Below, in pieces: positions 26,958 through 35,344 of a DNA stretch of 64,000 nt. Numbering within the stretch: position 1 is the first letter of the stretch; every line of letters starts with the position of its first letter. Source of the DNA: Aquibacillus rhizosphaerae (GTDB taxonomy: Bacteria > Bacillota > Bacilli > Bacillales > Amphibacillaceae); NCBI RefSeq assembly GCF_030282825.1, contig NZ_JASTZU010000034.1, forward strand, positions 124,001 to 188,000. Direction: 5' to 3'. The position numbers and the translations under genes are program-made. A model generated the notes under the pieces. That model was not told the DNA's origin, ran no database searches, and saw nothing but the letters and a program-made list of their open reading frames with translations.

Positions 26958-27761
26958 ATGAAAGTTATTCTTTTGAATGCGTTGTTAATTATTTCATTTT
27001 TTGCAATTATTTCTTTTGAAGCTATAACAGTAAATGCCCAACTTGAAAATCTTCCAGACCCAGAAGGTGGTCCTGAGCATACAGAACGTGTTCGTTATCC
27101 TGTTTCTAACATTATTTTGCAAGAAAGGTATCCAGAAACGATTGTTTTACGAGGGCCGCAAACTGAAAAAAAGGTAGCTTTAACCTTTGACGACGGTCCC
27201 GATCCTCGATTTACACCACAAATCCTTGATATTTTAAAAAAATATAATGTTAAAGCGACTTTTTTTCTAATGGGGGCCAGGGTAAATGCTTATCCTGACT
27301 TAGTAGAACGGATTATCGAAGAAGGTCATATCGTAGCCAACCATACATATTGGCACCCTAATCTTGTTGAAGAAGCTGACCTTGATACTCTTGAAAGAGA
27401 AGTAAACAAAACCGAAAATATGTTAAATGAGCAAATTGGTTATCGAACAAATTTGTTCCGGGCTCCTTATGGATTTTTGTACAATGAATTAGTAGAGAAA
27501 CTTAGTGATCTGAATTATACCGTTGTTGGTTGGTCTGTTGATTCTTTAGATTGGCAAGAATCACCTCCAAAAGACATTGCTTATAACGTGTTAAGTAACG
27601 TTCATCCAGGCGCTATAATTTTAATGCATGATGGTGCAGATTGGGAAGGAAATCGAACAAATACAATAAAATCACTTCGTCAAATTATCCCAAGTTTAAA
27701 GGAACAAGGTTTTGAATTTGAGACGGTTCCGGAATTATTAGATATACCATACAAAAAGTGA
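26958..27761 (+). CDS. Secreted polysaccharide deacetylase (CE4/NodB domain)
   Basis: A 267-residue exported protein. A signal peptide (hydrophobic to about residue 24, then NAQ) precedes a NodB domain at about 70-260. Motif 1 is LTFDDGPDPR (catalytic Asp and zinc Asp), motif 2 HTYWHPN (zinc His pair), motif 3 RAPYGF, and then DSLDWQ and ILMHDG. The metal site is complete. Such enzymes de-N-acetylate peptidoglycan or other cell-surface glycans. GAAGAGGAGATG precedes the ATG. A terminator follows. Confidence 0.9.
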   Translation: MKVILLNALLIISFFAIISFEAITVNAQLENLPDPEGGPEHTERVRYPVSNIILQERYPETIVLRGPQTEKKVALTFDDGPDPRFTPQILDILKKYNVKATFFLMGARVNAYPDLVERIIEEGHIVANHTYWHPNLVEEADLDTLEREVNKTENMLNEQIGYRTNLFRAPYGFLYNELVEKLSDLNYTVVGWSVDSLDWQESPPKDIAYNVLSNVHPGAIILMHDGADWEGNRTNTIKSLRQIIPSLKEQGFEFETVPELLDIPYKK

Positions 27762-27823
27762 ACAATAGCTAAGTAGTTTTTTAAGGTAAGTTAATTCCGA
27801 TAATAAGAGTAGTACAAAATAAT

Positions 27824-27858
27824 ACGACTAAATCTATAAGATTTGGTCGTTATTTTTA
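27824..27858 (+). terminator. Terminator after the polysaccharide deacetylase gene
   Basis: ACGACTAAATCT pairs with AGATTTGGTCGT (one G-U) and is followed by TTATTTTTAT. Confidence 0.8.
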
Positions 27859-27862
27859 TAGC

Positions 27863-28025
27863 AGGAAATTATAGACTTAGTGTCCTGTAGATAACTGACT
27901 ACCAGCATGTGCCACGTCCAGCTACAGCGCCTACCCGAGTCAAACATCTTTGTGGTAAAGAGCACCACATAGATGTTCGTCTTATTGCCCTAGGGTGAGC
28001 TAGGCGCCCTGCGCTTTTGTTCTGC
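27863..28025 (+). repeat. Dispersed intergenic repeat, copy A
   Basis: The blocks AGGAAATTATAGA, TTAGTG.CCTGT, AACTGACTA, CCACGTCCAGCTA, AGCGCCTA, then GTCTTA.TTG, CCTAGGGTGAGC and TGCGCTTTT occur here and at 61631-61783 in the same order. A reduced version lies on the minus strand at 22341-22494. The centre of this copy can fold (CATCTTTGTGGT with ACCACATAGATG). It lies right after a terminator. Confidence 0.75.
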
Positions 28026-28258
28026 CTTACATGAATAGATTAGTTCGGATTTCAAAAGGAACAGAAGGGGCGGCGATCATAGCTATTTTGGTATTTGTGG
28101 AACGTTAATTGGAATTATATGTTAAAATGTATGTAATGAGTTAACTTTTCCCCAAATATGATTATATAGATAAATGGTCTATTACTAGTATATTGAGGAT
28201 ATCAAACCAATAAGATATTTTTGAAATTCTAACTAAACTAAATGGGAGGGTTTTGTTA
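28026..28258 (+). other. Spacer upstream of the small membrane-protein gene
   Basis: About 230 AT-rich bases following repeat copy A. A TAAAAT box near 28123 may be the -10 of the promoter for the next gene, but no good -35 is seen. Nothing else was recognised. Confidence 0.3.
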
Positions 28259-28465
28259 ATGAGTGAAACTCCTGAGCAAAGAAGAGAAAGATTAAGGCTA
28301 GAGGAGAAAAAAGGAAATCCTATTGGAAATTTGAGTGATGCGACTAACAGTGCAAGTAGTGGTAGCCTTGTTGAATTGGTTAATGGTTTGGGTTGGAAAG
28401 GCACAGGTATCTTGATCCTTGTAGCAATAGTTGGTTTTATATTATTTTCTGTCTTCATTCGCTAG
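28259..28465 (+). CDS. Small membrane protein (DUF6366-like)
   Basis: A 68-residue protein. The N-terminal half is charged (SETPEQRRERLRLEEKKGNPIGN), then a Ser/Asn linker, GLGWKGTGI, and one C-terminal transmembrane helix (ILILVAIVGFILFSVFI). The ETPEQRRERLR plus GLGWKGTG pattern resembles a small Bacillaceae family that I recall as DUF6366. I chose ATG 28259, which follows GGGAGGG by eight bases, over an upstream TTG. Function unknown. Confidence 0.7.
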   Translation: MSETPEQRRERLRLEEKKGNPIGNLSDATNSASSGSLVELVNGLGWKGTGILILVAIVGFILFSVFIR

Positions 28466-28840
28466 TAGGTACGGTGATTCAAAAAACACTGATAGGAGGA
28501 ATAGAAGCAATTTCTAACTATTTAGTATTGGCTTGCACAGTCTTTGGTTTTAGCTCACATTCACTATTCGAAACTGTAGGATAATTGATAGAGTGAACCC
28601 ATTTAGAGTACAAGTGATGTGAAGCGTGTGAACAAATATAAACAGACACAATTTATAACAAAAGAGCATTGCTACCTATGCTTATACTTAGAATAGCCGA
28701 GTAAGCAAATTGGGGTCTATTTAATTGTGTATCAGCTCGTGCTATAATAAATAACTAAGGATATTTACGACTTTTGATCATAATTTAACGGATGCCAAGA
28801 AAAGCCTCCGCCCAATGAAAAAATATGGAGGTGTAAGAGA
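28466..28840 (+). other. 375-base spacer with candidate promoter
   Basis: No convincing coding region; a short open frame here lacks a ribosome binding site. A candidate promoter for the zinc-ribbon gene is TTAATT (28721-28726), 16 bases, TATAAT (28743-28748). Confidence 0.4.
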
Positions 28841-29050
28841 ATGAATAAGAGATGGACAATTGATAAAATTAATGAATTTGTTGAGAAAAATTCGGATAGT
28901 AAGTTGTTATCGACGGAATATCATGGATTTTCTCAAAAGTTATTATTTAAATGTGCCTGTGGTAGCAATTTCGAAAAAACATTTACTAAATTTAAAAATA
29001 AAAATCAGCGTAAATGTGACGTTTGCCAACCACCAAAAGCATCACGCTAA
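28841..29050 (+). CDS. Small zinc-ribbon/treble-clef protein
   Basis: A 69-residue protein with four cysteines arranged CxC ... CxxC (FKCACGSNFEKTF and RKCDVCQPP), consistent with a structural zinc site. The preceding SKLLSTEYHGFSQKLLFKC stretch is typical of the small DNA-binding module found at the N-terminus of phage and mobile-element endonucleases. Here it stands alone. A good GGAGGTG site precedes the ATG. It could be a remnant of, or an adaptor derived from, a homing-endonuclease-type protein; the function is unknown. Confidence 0.7.
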   Translation: MNKRWTIDKINEFVEKNSDSKLLSTEYHGFSQKLLFKCACGSNFEKTFTKFKNKNQRKCDVCQPPKASR

Positions 29051-29074
29051 CCTTTAATAGTAAGTAGAAGAACT

Positions 29075-29106
29075 GCCAATTTCTATACAGAAGTTGGTGC
29101 TTTTTT
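29075..29106 (+). terminator. Terminator after the zinc-ribbon gene
   Basis: GCCAATTTCT pairs with AGAAGTTGGT (two G-U) and is followed by GC and six T residues. Confidence 0.75.
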
Positions 29107-29108
29107 GT

Positions 29109-29147
29109 GTAAAAGAACACATAATGGCTGTCATGTGTTCTTTTTTA
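29109..29147. terminator. Bidirectional terminator before the ABC transporter genes
   Basis: A perfect AAAAGAACACAT / ATGTGTTCTTTT stem with an A/T-flanked base lies 14 bases past the end of the minus-strand permease gene. It is placed to end the ABC operon. Confidence 0.82.
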
Positions 29148-29160
29148 AAATTGTTGTGCT

Positions 29161-31116
29161 CTAGTATAGGGATTCTCTAATAACTCTTTTATAATAGAGT
29201 ATGGATAACAATCCAAATATTGAATAAAGCACCGTGTAGAGTACCATTACTAGGATCATTGGTGTCCATATTTCTGTACCAAATAAAAACCAGCCGGATT
29301 GAACTGCGAAATAACTGTGAAGCAATCCAATAGTTAACGGGATACCAAAGTTGAATAGTTGCTTTATTCGAATGCCTTTTAACAAATCACCTTGGGTGAA
29401 GCCGAGTTTTCTTAAAATGGTATAATTACTTTTCTCTTCTTCACTTTCATCCATTTGTTTGAAGTAAAGAATACAGCCTGATGTGATTAAAAAGGTTAGT
29501 CCTAAAAAGCCAACGATAAACATAATCATTCCCATATTCTTCTTTTGCACATTACTTATGTTAAGTCGAGAAGAATGGGGGCTGACATTGTTGAGTTTCT
29601 CACTTGTTTCTGTATAAATGTCGTTAGCTTTTTCAAGATTCTTTTCATTTTTTACAGTAATTCCAATATAAATCGATGATTCTTTTTGTATCTCTGTAAC
29701 TAGGTCATTCTTTAGTTGTTTAAAGGTGCTATCATCAACAATTGCAGTAGGTAATCCACCATTGGTGAAGTAGTTAGATATAACAAAGTCTTTTTTTAAT
29801 CCTAAATAATTTTGCGGTATGTTTATCTCTTTTCCTTTTAGATCGATTTTACCTGAATCTTTAAATGACATAAACTTTTGTAAAATATCACTATACCCTG
29901 TGAAAATAGTTTCTTCTGTAGATAAATCTACATTTTGTATAGCATCGTCACTAATTACTGATAGAAGCATTACATTAGGGTCAAAGTTAATCTCTTCAAG
30001 TTTGGTTTCTATAAGGTTTCTAACATCCACTTCAACTTGAATGACATCTATTACTCTTTCACTATAAGCAATCTCATGGCTATTCAATGCTTGCTTGAAT
30101 AACTCAGCATCTTCTTTAACTGTCATTGAAAAATCAGCTGCAACATAATTTTCTGCACTCTTTTCTGCAGAGTAATATGCGATGTAGCTTAACGATAATA
30201 ATCCAATTGCTAGAGCTGATACAGTTGTAATAATCGTTAACAATAATGCATTGGATTTCATACGGAACATTAGTGAAGAAAGAGATAACACTTCATTAAC
30301 GGTTAAGTAGCCATTTTTTTGTTTGCGAATGATATTAAAAATGAAGGTGACAGACCCTTTGTAAAAAAGATATGTCCCAATAATGACAGAGGATAGGATA
30401 TAAATCATCGCTATAAACAATTCAGTCATCGTAGAAAAGTCACCACCAAATAATTTGGTGGAAACAAAGTACCCGGAGACAATTAAACAAATGCCTACGA
30501 TTCCAATTATGATTTGTACAAATGAAACTTTGTTAATTTTTATTTGTGATGATGATAGAACATTAAACAATGAAAGAATACTTTGTTTTTTAATAAATAG
30601 AAAGTTCATTAACATAATGAAAATGTAGATCACCGTAAATACGATTAGTGTTTGGATTAATGCATGTGTAGAGAAATTTAGTGTAGCAATCGTTTCTACT
30701 TTAGTAATCTTAAATAATATCATCATAATTAATTTTGATGCAGCAAATCCAATAAATGAACCAATCGCTAATGAACTATAATAAAGCATAAAGTTTTCAA
30801 TACTAAGAATGTGAAAAATTCGATTCTTTGTCATTCCGATTAATTGTAATAAGCCAATTTCTTGACTACGGCGTTTGATAAAAATGTTGTTTGCGTACAA
30901 TAGAAAGATCGATACGATAGCGACCAGCAAGACAGATGCAGCTCGCATGGATGCAGCTCCTTTAACGGAACCTTTTGCTTCATCCAAGGCAGGATCGAAT
31001 TGCAAAGTCACAAAAGCAAAATAAAGTGCAACACTGAAAATTAGCGCAAATACATAAAGGTAGTAGTTTTTTAGGTTCTTTTTCAGGTTTCGAAAGATGA
31101 GTTGTTTAATGCTCAT
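29161..31116 (-). CDS. ABC transporter permease, BceB/FtsX type
   Basis: The permease of a peptide-antibiotic detoxification transporter (BceAB family), 651 residues. There are about ten transmembrane helices with a large extracellular domain of roughly 200 residues between helices 7 and 8 (about 310-525), as in BceB. N-terminal [20 protein letters not shown] and the FtsX-like [15 protein letters not shown] are characteristic. ATG 31116 is chosen, with GGTGGGG upstream; the frame extends slightly further. It overlaps the ATPase gene by 11 bases. In this family the permease also activates the histidine kinase encoded upstream. Confidence 0.9.
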   Translation of the reverse strand: MSIKQLIFRNLKKNLKNYYLYVFALIFSVALYFAFVTLQFDPALDEAKGSVKGAASMRAASVLLVAIVSIFLLYANNIFIKRRSQEIGLLQLIGMTKNRIFHILSIENFMLYYSSLAIGSFIGFAASKLIMMILFKITKVETIATLNFSTHALIQTLIVFTVIYIFIMLMNFLFIKKQSILSLFNVLSSSQIKINKVSFVQIIIGIVGICLIVSGYFVSTKLFGGDFSTMTELFIAMIYILSSVIIGTYLFYKGSVTFIFNIIRKQKNGYLTVNEVLSLSSLMFRMKSNALLLTIITTVSALAIGLLSLSYIAYYSAEKSAENYVAADFSMTVKEDAELFKQALNSHEIAYSERVIDVIQVEVDVRNLIETKLEEINFDPNVMLLSVISDDAIQNVDLSTEETIFTGYSDILQKFMSFKDSGKIDLKGKEINIPQNYLGLKKDFVISNYFTNGGLPTAIVDDSTFKQLKNDLVTEIQKESSIYIGITVKNEKNLEKANDIYTETSEKLNNVSPHSSRLNISNVQKKNMGMIMFIVGFLGLTFLITSGCILYFKQMDESEEEKSNYTILRKLGFTQGDLLKGIRIKQLFNFGIPLTIGLLHSYFAVQSGWFLFGTEIWTPMILVMVLYTVLYSIFGLLSILYYKRVIRESLY

Positions 31117-31867
31117 GGTGGACCCCACCTAACACACCTTGTGTTTTCATTATGTCTTGGTAAAAAGTTTGTCTTGTCTGCTCACCTTTATTTAAGTGGG
31201 AATATATACCGCCATCCTTGATAAATATTACTCTATTACTAAAACTGGCTGCCGCCATGTCATGCGTAACCATGATGATGGTTGCTTTCAGTTTTTGATT
31301 TAATTCGCTTAACTTCATTAACAAATCTGAAGCGGATTTTGAATCCAGAGCACCAGTAGGTTCATCAGCGAATATGATGCTTGGTTCGTGAATAAAGGCG
31401 CGTGCTGCAGAGGTGCGTTGTTTCTGTCCCCCAGATATTTGATTCGGATACTTATCTTTCACTTCATAAATACCTAGTTCTTCAGCTAATAGTTTGAATT
31501 TTTGATTTGCCTCCTTTTTTGGTACCTTTGTGATTGATAATGGAAGAAGGATATTTTCTTTGACTGTTAACGTATCTAATAAATTATATTCTTGAAAAAT
31601 AAAACCTAAATTCCTTTTTCTGAATTCTGCCAACTGTTTTTCTTTCATCGTAGTAATTTCTTTGTCGCCTATTTGTATCGATCCATTGCTGACTTTGTCG
31701 ATCGAGGAAAGTACATTAAGAAGTGTCGTTTTTCCTGACCCGGAAGGCCCCATAATGCTGACAAATTCCCCTTTTTGAATGTTGATGTCCAATGCCTTTA
31801 GTACTTCTTGTTTGTTAAACTTATTACCATAGATCTTGTGAATTTTTTTTCCGGTTAAAATAGTCAT
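31106..31867 (-). CDS. ABC transporter ATP-binding protein, BceA type
   Basis: A 253-residue ATPase. Walker A is GPSGSGKTT, the signature is [15 protein letters not shown] (Thr where most have Val), Walker B is [12 protein letters not shown], followed by the switch His in MVTHDMAA. Close to LolD/MacB/BceA subfamilies. ATG 31867 lies nine bases after AAAAAGGAG; the longer frame from 31900 lacks a site and would include the palindrome described separately. It forms an operon with the permease and is downstream of, but terminator-separated from, the two-component genes. Confidence 0.92.
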   Translation of the reverse strand: MTILTGKKIHKIYGNKFNKQEVLKALDINIQKGEFVSIMGPSGSGKTTLLNVLSSIDKVSNGSIQIGDKEITTMKEKQLAEFRKRNLGFIFQEYNLLDTLTVKENILLPLSITKVPKKEANQKFKLLAEELGIYEVKDKYPNQISGGQKQRTSAARAFIHEPSIIFADEPTGALDSKSASDLLMKLSELNQKLKATIIMVTHDMAAASFSNRVIFIKDGGIYSHLNKGEQTRQTFYQDIMKTQGVLGGVHHEH

Positions 31868-31893
31868 AAACACATGCTCCTTTTTACTTGGGG

Positions 31894-31922
31894 TTATCAT
31901 TTATAAAATTTATAAATGATAA
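31894..31922. promoter_or_regulatory. 29-bp perfect palindrome upstream of the BceA-like gene
   Basis: TTATCATTTATAAA, one central A, then TTTATAAATGATAA: 14-bp perfect arms, 26 bases upstream of the ATPase start. It is a candidate operator or 5' UTR element controlling the transporter; binding by the neighbouring response regulator is plausible but not shown. Confidence 0.5.
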
Positions 31923-31977
31923 GATAGCTTCATTATAAAAGGTGAAAGTCGATTTTTCCTTCGATTAAACGAACAAA

Positions 31978-32012
31978 AAGAGATAGCATGTGACATTGTT
32001 GTCACATGCTAT
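31978..32012 (-). terminator. Terminator after the sensor kinase gene
   Basis: ATAGCATGTGACA pairs perfectly with TGTCACATGCTAT (loop TTGT), and on the minus strand it is followed by CTCTTTTT. It overlaps the kinase stop codon, separating the two-component operon from the ABC operon. Confidence 0.85.
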
Positions 32013-33006
32013 TGCTGGCCACGAATGAATTTCTATTTGGAAAGGTTAATGTGCAAATGGTTCCAACTCCAATTTCGGAAACGACATTGATATTTATTAA
32101 TAGGGATTCAGTAACCTTTTTGGTTAAATACAGACCCATACCGGTTGCTGCAGTGTCATGATGTTTGGTTGTTGAAGTAAAACCTTTATCAAAAATTCGT
32201 GGTAGATCCTTAGCATCAATTCCACGGCCGTAATCCTTTACCTCAAATACTGTTTGCTTATTGTACAGATAGCTTTTTATTATGATATCAGAGGCTTCAC
32301 TATACTTTACGGCATTTGTTAAAAGCTGTCGGAAAATAAAGGCTATCCATTTGGCATCACTAATAATTTCAGTAACCTGGATATCTATATCAAAACCAAC
32401 CCCTTTTTGAATGCACCAAGATTGCAATGTTTTAACCTCTTGAATAACAATTTCTTCTAAGTCTACTTTTTCCATATATAAATCATTTTCTATAAAGGGG
32501 ATTCGTTTTTGATGGAGCTGTTGGTCAAGCAATAAATGGACGCGTAACCACTCATAGGTTAAGCCTGTCCTTATTTCTTTGTCATGTATTCGATCAATCA
32601 TTAAATGCATCGCAGTTAATGGTGTTTTTACTTCATGAATCCAAGCCAGTAATTCATCTTTTTCCTGCTCCAAGGATATTAAATTATCAGAAGCAATTTG
32701 TTTCAATTGTTCAGTTTGTTGGATAATGCTTTCTTCCATAATTTTTTCGAAGGGTAGATCAGCTACTTCGATATTTGTTATATCTAGATTGTTTTCTCGA
32801 TTGACTAGACTACGGTAGAACTTTGTTTCTCTATGGTAGCGAATAATCAAAAAGAGGATAAAAATAAGTAAAGATAAAAAAACGATATATGCCATGGGTC
32901 TAAAAGGTAGTGATGTATCAATATACGCAATGAACAAGTTAAGCAGTTGAAGAGAGAGTACGAGAGTGATCCAGCTTCTTCTTTCGATGATAAAACTTTT
33001 AATCAT
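32002..33006 (-). CDS. Intramembrane-sensing histidine kinase, BceS type
   Basis: A 334-residue kinase with two N-terminal helices (about 13-30 and 36-56) separated by only a few residues, so there is almost no extracellular sensor; such kinases sense through the partner ABC permease. The H-box is LLAWIHEVKTPLTAMH, the N-box FRQLLTNAVKYSE, the G-boxes DYGRGIDAKDLPRIFDKGF and TGMGLYLTKK. It overlaps the response regulator gene by four bases. With the adjacent BceAB-like transporter it forms a peptide-antibiotic detoxification module. Confidence 0.92.
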   Translation of the reverse strand: MIKSFIIERRSWITLVLSLQLLNLFIAYIDTSLPFRPMAYIVFLSLLIFILFLIIRYHRETKFYRSLVNRENNLDITNIEVADLPFEKIMEESIIQQTEQLKQIASDNLISLEQEKDELLAWIHEVKTPLTAMHLMIDRIHDKEIRTGLTYEWLRVHLLLDQQLHQKRIPFIENDLYMEKVDLEEIVIQEVKTLQSWCIQKGVGFDIDIQVTEIISDAKWIAFIFRQLLTNAVKYSEASDIIIKSYLYNKQTVFEVKDYGRGIDAKDLPRIFDKGFTSTTKHHDTAATGMGLYLTKKVTESLLININVVSEIGVGTICTLTFPNRNSFVASNSM

Positions 33007-33692
33007 AGTTGTACCTTTTCTGAAGCGATATATCCTTGCCCAACTTTCGTTTCGATATAGCCACCTAATCCAATTTCCTTTAGTCGTTTGCGTAAACGAT
33101 TCACATTAACAGTAAGGGTATTATCGCTAACGAACCTACTATCATCCCATAGGCTTCGTATCAATTCCTCGCGTGATACTATTTTATTATTATGTTCAAT
33201 CAGTAGTTTTAAAATTAGAATTTCATTTTTTGATAGTTCAATCGTGCCTTGATTATTTGTAACGGTGTTTTTTTGATAATCAATCGTGGCGGAACGCCAT
33301 GTTTTAAGTTCAACATTTTCGGTATTGTAATTATACACTCGGCGGAGAATTGCTTGTATTTTAGCGACGAGTATATCAAAATGGAAAGGTTTTTGAATAT
33401 AATCATCAGCCCCAAGCTGCACGGACATTACGATATCAGTTGGATGGTCACGAGATGATAAAAAAATAATGGGAACACTGGAATGACCACGAATCATTCG
33501 GCACCAATGAAAGCCATCAAACTTAGGTAATTGAATATCAATGATAACCAAATCGGGCTTAACAGATGTGAATTCTTGCATGACATGATTGAAATCTTTA
33601 ATTCTATAAACATCATAGGACCAGCTAGTTAATCTATCATGTATTTCTTTGCATAAAGTCATATCGTCTTCAATTAATAGAATCCTAAACAA
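33003..33692 (-). CDS. OmpR/PhoB-family response regulator, BceR type
   Basis: A 229-residue regulator. The receiver has the acidic pair IEDD, the phosphoacceptor Asp in LVIIDIQLP, the conserved Ser in FLSSRD, and Lys in IQKPF. The C-terminal winged helix contains ELSKNEILILKLL, SREELIRSLWDD and NRLRKRLKEIGLGGYIETKVGQGY. I start at TTG 33692 (MFRILLIEDD), with GGTGA upstream; the longer ORF start lacks support. It likely activates the BceAB-like genes downstream. Confidence 0.92.
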   Translation of the reverse strand: MFRILLIEDDMTLCKEIHDRLTSWSYDVYRIKDFNHVMQEFTSVKPDLVIIDIQLPKFDGFHWCRMIRGHSSVPIIFLSSRDHPTDIVMSVQLGADDYIQKPFHFDILVAKIQAILRRVYNYNTENVELKTWRSATIDYQKNTVTNNQGTIELSKNEILILKLLIEHNNKIVSREELIRSLWDDSRFVSDNTLTVNVNRLRKRLKEIGLGGYIETKVGQGYIASEKVQL

Positions 33693-34071
33693 TGGAATCA
33701 CCACACTTTTTATTATTACTTTTTTATTGTATAGCAAAACTTGGAAGTATGCTACGGAGATAAGTTGAAATAAATAATAGGGTTTGAATTCAGAGTTCAG
33801 CTCATAGATTTAGCTTGAAACTATTATTAGTGAAGGCAGAATGCTTCGACTCTTACGGAAACAGCACGTGGAAAGCGAAGTGTTATGACGGAACGGAGTA
33901 CCACACAAACATCATTGCAACGTAAAAGAATTTTCACAAAAGTAAAGAATATTTAGTACGTACTTTATATTTTATCTATCGTAATCAAAAACTTTTAAAG
34001 ATACTCTTTAATTAAAAAGATAGCTTTACCAAAAGGCTTAACAGATAAATCAAACACTGTTTGTAATTAAT
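33693..34071. other. Divergent intergenic region with a degenerate repeat
   Basis: About 380 bases between the response regulator (minus) and the PadR gene (plus). At about 33828-33910 lies GAATGCTTCGACTCTTACGG followed by ACAGCACGTGGAAAGCGAAG. I recall this pattern from intergenic repeats in other Bacillaceae; no second clear copy is seen in this window. An AGTACGTACT palindrome is at about 33955. No ORF. Confidence 0.35.
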
Positions 34072-34125
34072 TTCCTTTTAACCATTGTAATACGAGGTGC
34101 ATCGTATTACAATGGTTAAAAGGAA
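34072..34125. promoter_or_regulatory. 24-bp perfect inverted repeat (operator/hairpin) upstream of the PadR-type gene
   Basis: The left arm at 34072-34095 and right arm at 34102-34125 are exact reverse complements (core ATTGTAATACGA / TCGTATTACAAT), separated by GGTGCA. The right arm ends directly before the GAGGTGA ribosome binding site. A TTGTAA (34061-34066) / TGTAAT (34086-34091) promoter with 19-base spacing would overlap the left arm. This suggests an autoregulatory PadR operator, an RNA hairpin, or both. Confidence 0.6.
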
Positions 34126-34138
34126 TGAGGTGATTAGT

Positions 34139-34462
34139 TTGGATAAGGAAATGATGAAAGGCAGTATTGATTTGTTAATTCTATCCTTAATATCTCAGAA
34201 GGATTTGTACGGTTATGAAATTACTAAAGTTCTTAAAAACATGAGTGAAGAAGCTTATCAAATGAGTGAGGGCACACTTTATTCAGCCTTAAAGCGGATG
34301 GAAAGAAAGTTGTGGATTGAGTCTTATTGGAGTGAGGAGGATAAAGGGAGAAGAAAGTATTATCGAATAACGGATTCTGGAATAAAAGAATTAGAGCAAA
34401 AAAAGAAAAATTGGAAATCAATAAATGCATTAATCAATAAAAGCTCGGAGGGGCTAATATGA
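34139..34462 (+). CDS. PadR-family transcriptional regulator
   Basis: A 107-residue winged-helix repressor: MMKGSIDLLILSLISQKDLYGYEITKVL at the N-terminus and SEGTLYSALKRMERK..I.SYWSEEDKGRRKYYRITDSG in the wing, the hallmark PadR signature. The start is TTG 34139, five bases after GAGGTGA; upstream in-frame codons lie within the inverted repeat and are not expected to be translated. It overlaps the next gene by four bases (ATGA). PadR proteins usually repress their own operon, which fits the large palindrome immediately upstream. Confidence 0.93.
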   Translation: MDKEMMKGSIDLLILSLISQKDLYGYEITKVLKNMSEEAYQMSEGTLYSALKRMERKLWIESYWSEEDKGRRKYYRITDSGIKELEQKKKNWKSINALINKSSEGLI

Positions 34463-35334
34463 GTTCTAAAATGGAGCGCTACGTAAAACAAATTGTTGAA
34501 CAAACGGAATGTAGTAAAGACGAAAAAGATGATTTATACGAAGAGTTATTCATCCATCTACAATTATCTCAAGAACAATTTGTAAAAGAAGGTCTTTCTG
34601 AACCAGAGGCAGAAGAAAAAGCTATAGAAGATTTTGGTCAAGAAGATGTAATAGGTGACCAGTTGCAACAAGCAATGTTTCCTTATCGGAGAGAGATGCT
34701 TTTAGGACTCTCAATGGCTTCGATTTTATTTACGATTAGTGTTTATTTGTCACAGTTGATTACCGAGGGGGATGCCTATATTCCTTGGCTATTAATCTCG
34801 ATATCGATAAGCAGTCTATTGCTTTTTATTTCATTGAATAAACTCCCACAGTTGAACCGAAAAAGATGGACCAATAGTATTTTAATTATCCACTTACTTG
34901 TGTACCTATATGGATGGTCACTCGCTTCTGGAATAGACCATATAGTTACTGTCGTTTTGGTATTGTGGGCATGGCTAATTATTCTACTATCGTTGTTTCT
35001 TGTATATCGTACAACATTGCATGATTTCCAACCAAATGGAAATCCATTATCTAAAAAAGTAAAGCTGTTACATGTTATTAATATGACGATAGGAATAATA
35101 ATCATTGGGTTAACGTTATTCTTCTTATGGGCGATGCTTGCTTTTTCAGGTGGTATAGAATTAAGAATGCTTTTGTTTGGCTTACCTTTTGTCATTTGGG
35201 TAGTACTGTATATTGCACAAATGAAACTGGTGAAAAAGAATAAAAAAAGCGCATTCTTCATGACGGCAATAAGCATACTTATTGTATTATCAATCGTTTT
35301 TTATAGCTTTATCATGCCAATGTTTATCTATTAG
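34459..35334 (+). CDS. HAAS-domain integral membrane protein
   Basis: A 291-residue protein. The N-terminal 70 residues are helical and acidic (DEKDDLYEELFIHLQLSQEQF, then EPEAEEKAIEDFG), the HAAS signalling domain commonly encoded next to PadR regulators. About seven transmembrane helices follow (from LLGLSMASILFTISVYL to the C-terminal VLSIVFYSFIMPMF). In such pairs the HAAS protein is thought to link membrane state to the PadR regulator. It is translationally coupled to the upstream padR gene. Confidence 0.82.
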   Translation: MSSKMERYVKQIVEQTECSKDEKDDLYEELFIHLQLSQEQFVKEGLSEPEAEEKAIEDFGQEDVIGDQLQQAMFPYRREMLLGLSMASILFTISVYLSQLITEGDAYIPWLLISISISSLLLFISLNKLPQLNRKRWTNSILIIHLLVYLYGWSLASGIDHIVTVVLVLWAWLIILLSLFLVYRTTLHDFQPNGNPLSKKVKLLHVINMTIGIIIIGLTLFFLWAMLAFSGGIELRMLLFGLPFVIWVVLYIAQMKLVKKNKKSAFFMTAISILIVLSIVFYSFIMPMFIY

Positions 35335-35344
35335 GAGTGTTACG

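Noticed and set aside
28393-28584. 63-codon ORF overlapping the end of the small membrane-protein gene
   Set aside because: It has no ribosome binding site and is out of frame with the better supported gene at 28259-28465.
33828-33910. GCTTCGACTCTTACGG-type sequence considered as an RNA gene
   Set aside because: No stable fold or promoter was evident; it resembles intergenic repeat sequence known from Bacillaceae and only one copy is seen here.
34776-35276. 166-codon ORF antisense to the HAAS membrane protein
   Set aside because: The plus strand carries the coherent HAAS domain and helices with coupling to PadR; the antisense frame has no ribosome binding site and arises from hydrophobic codon bias.
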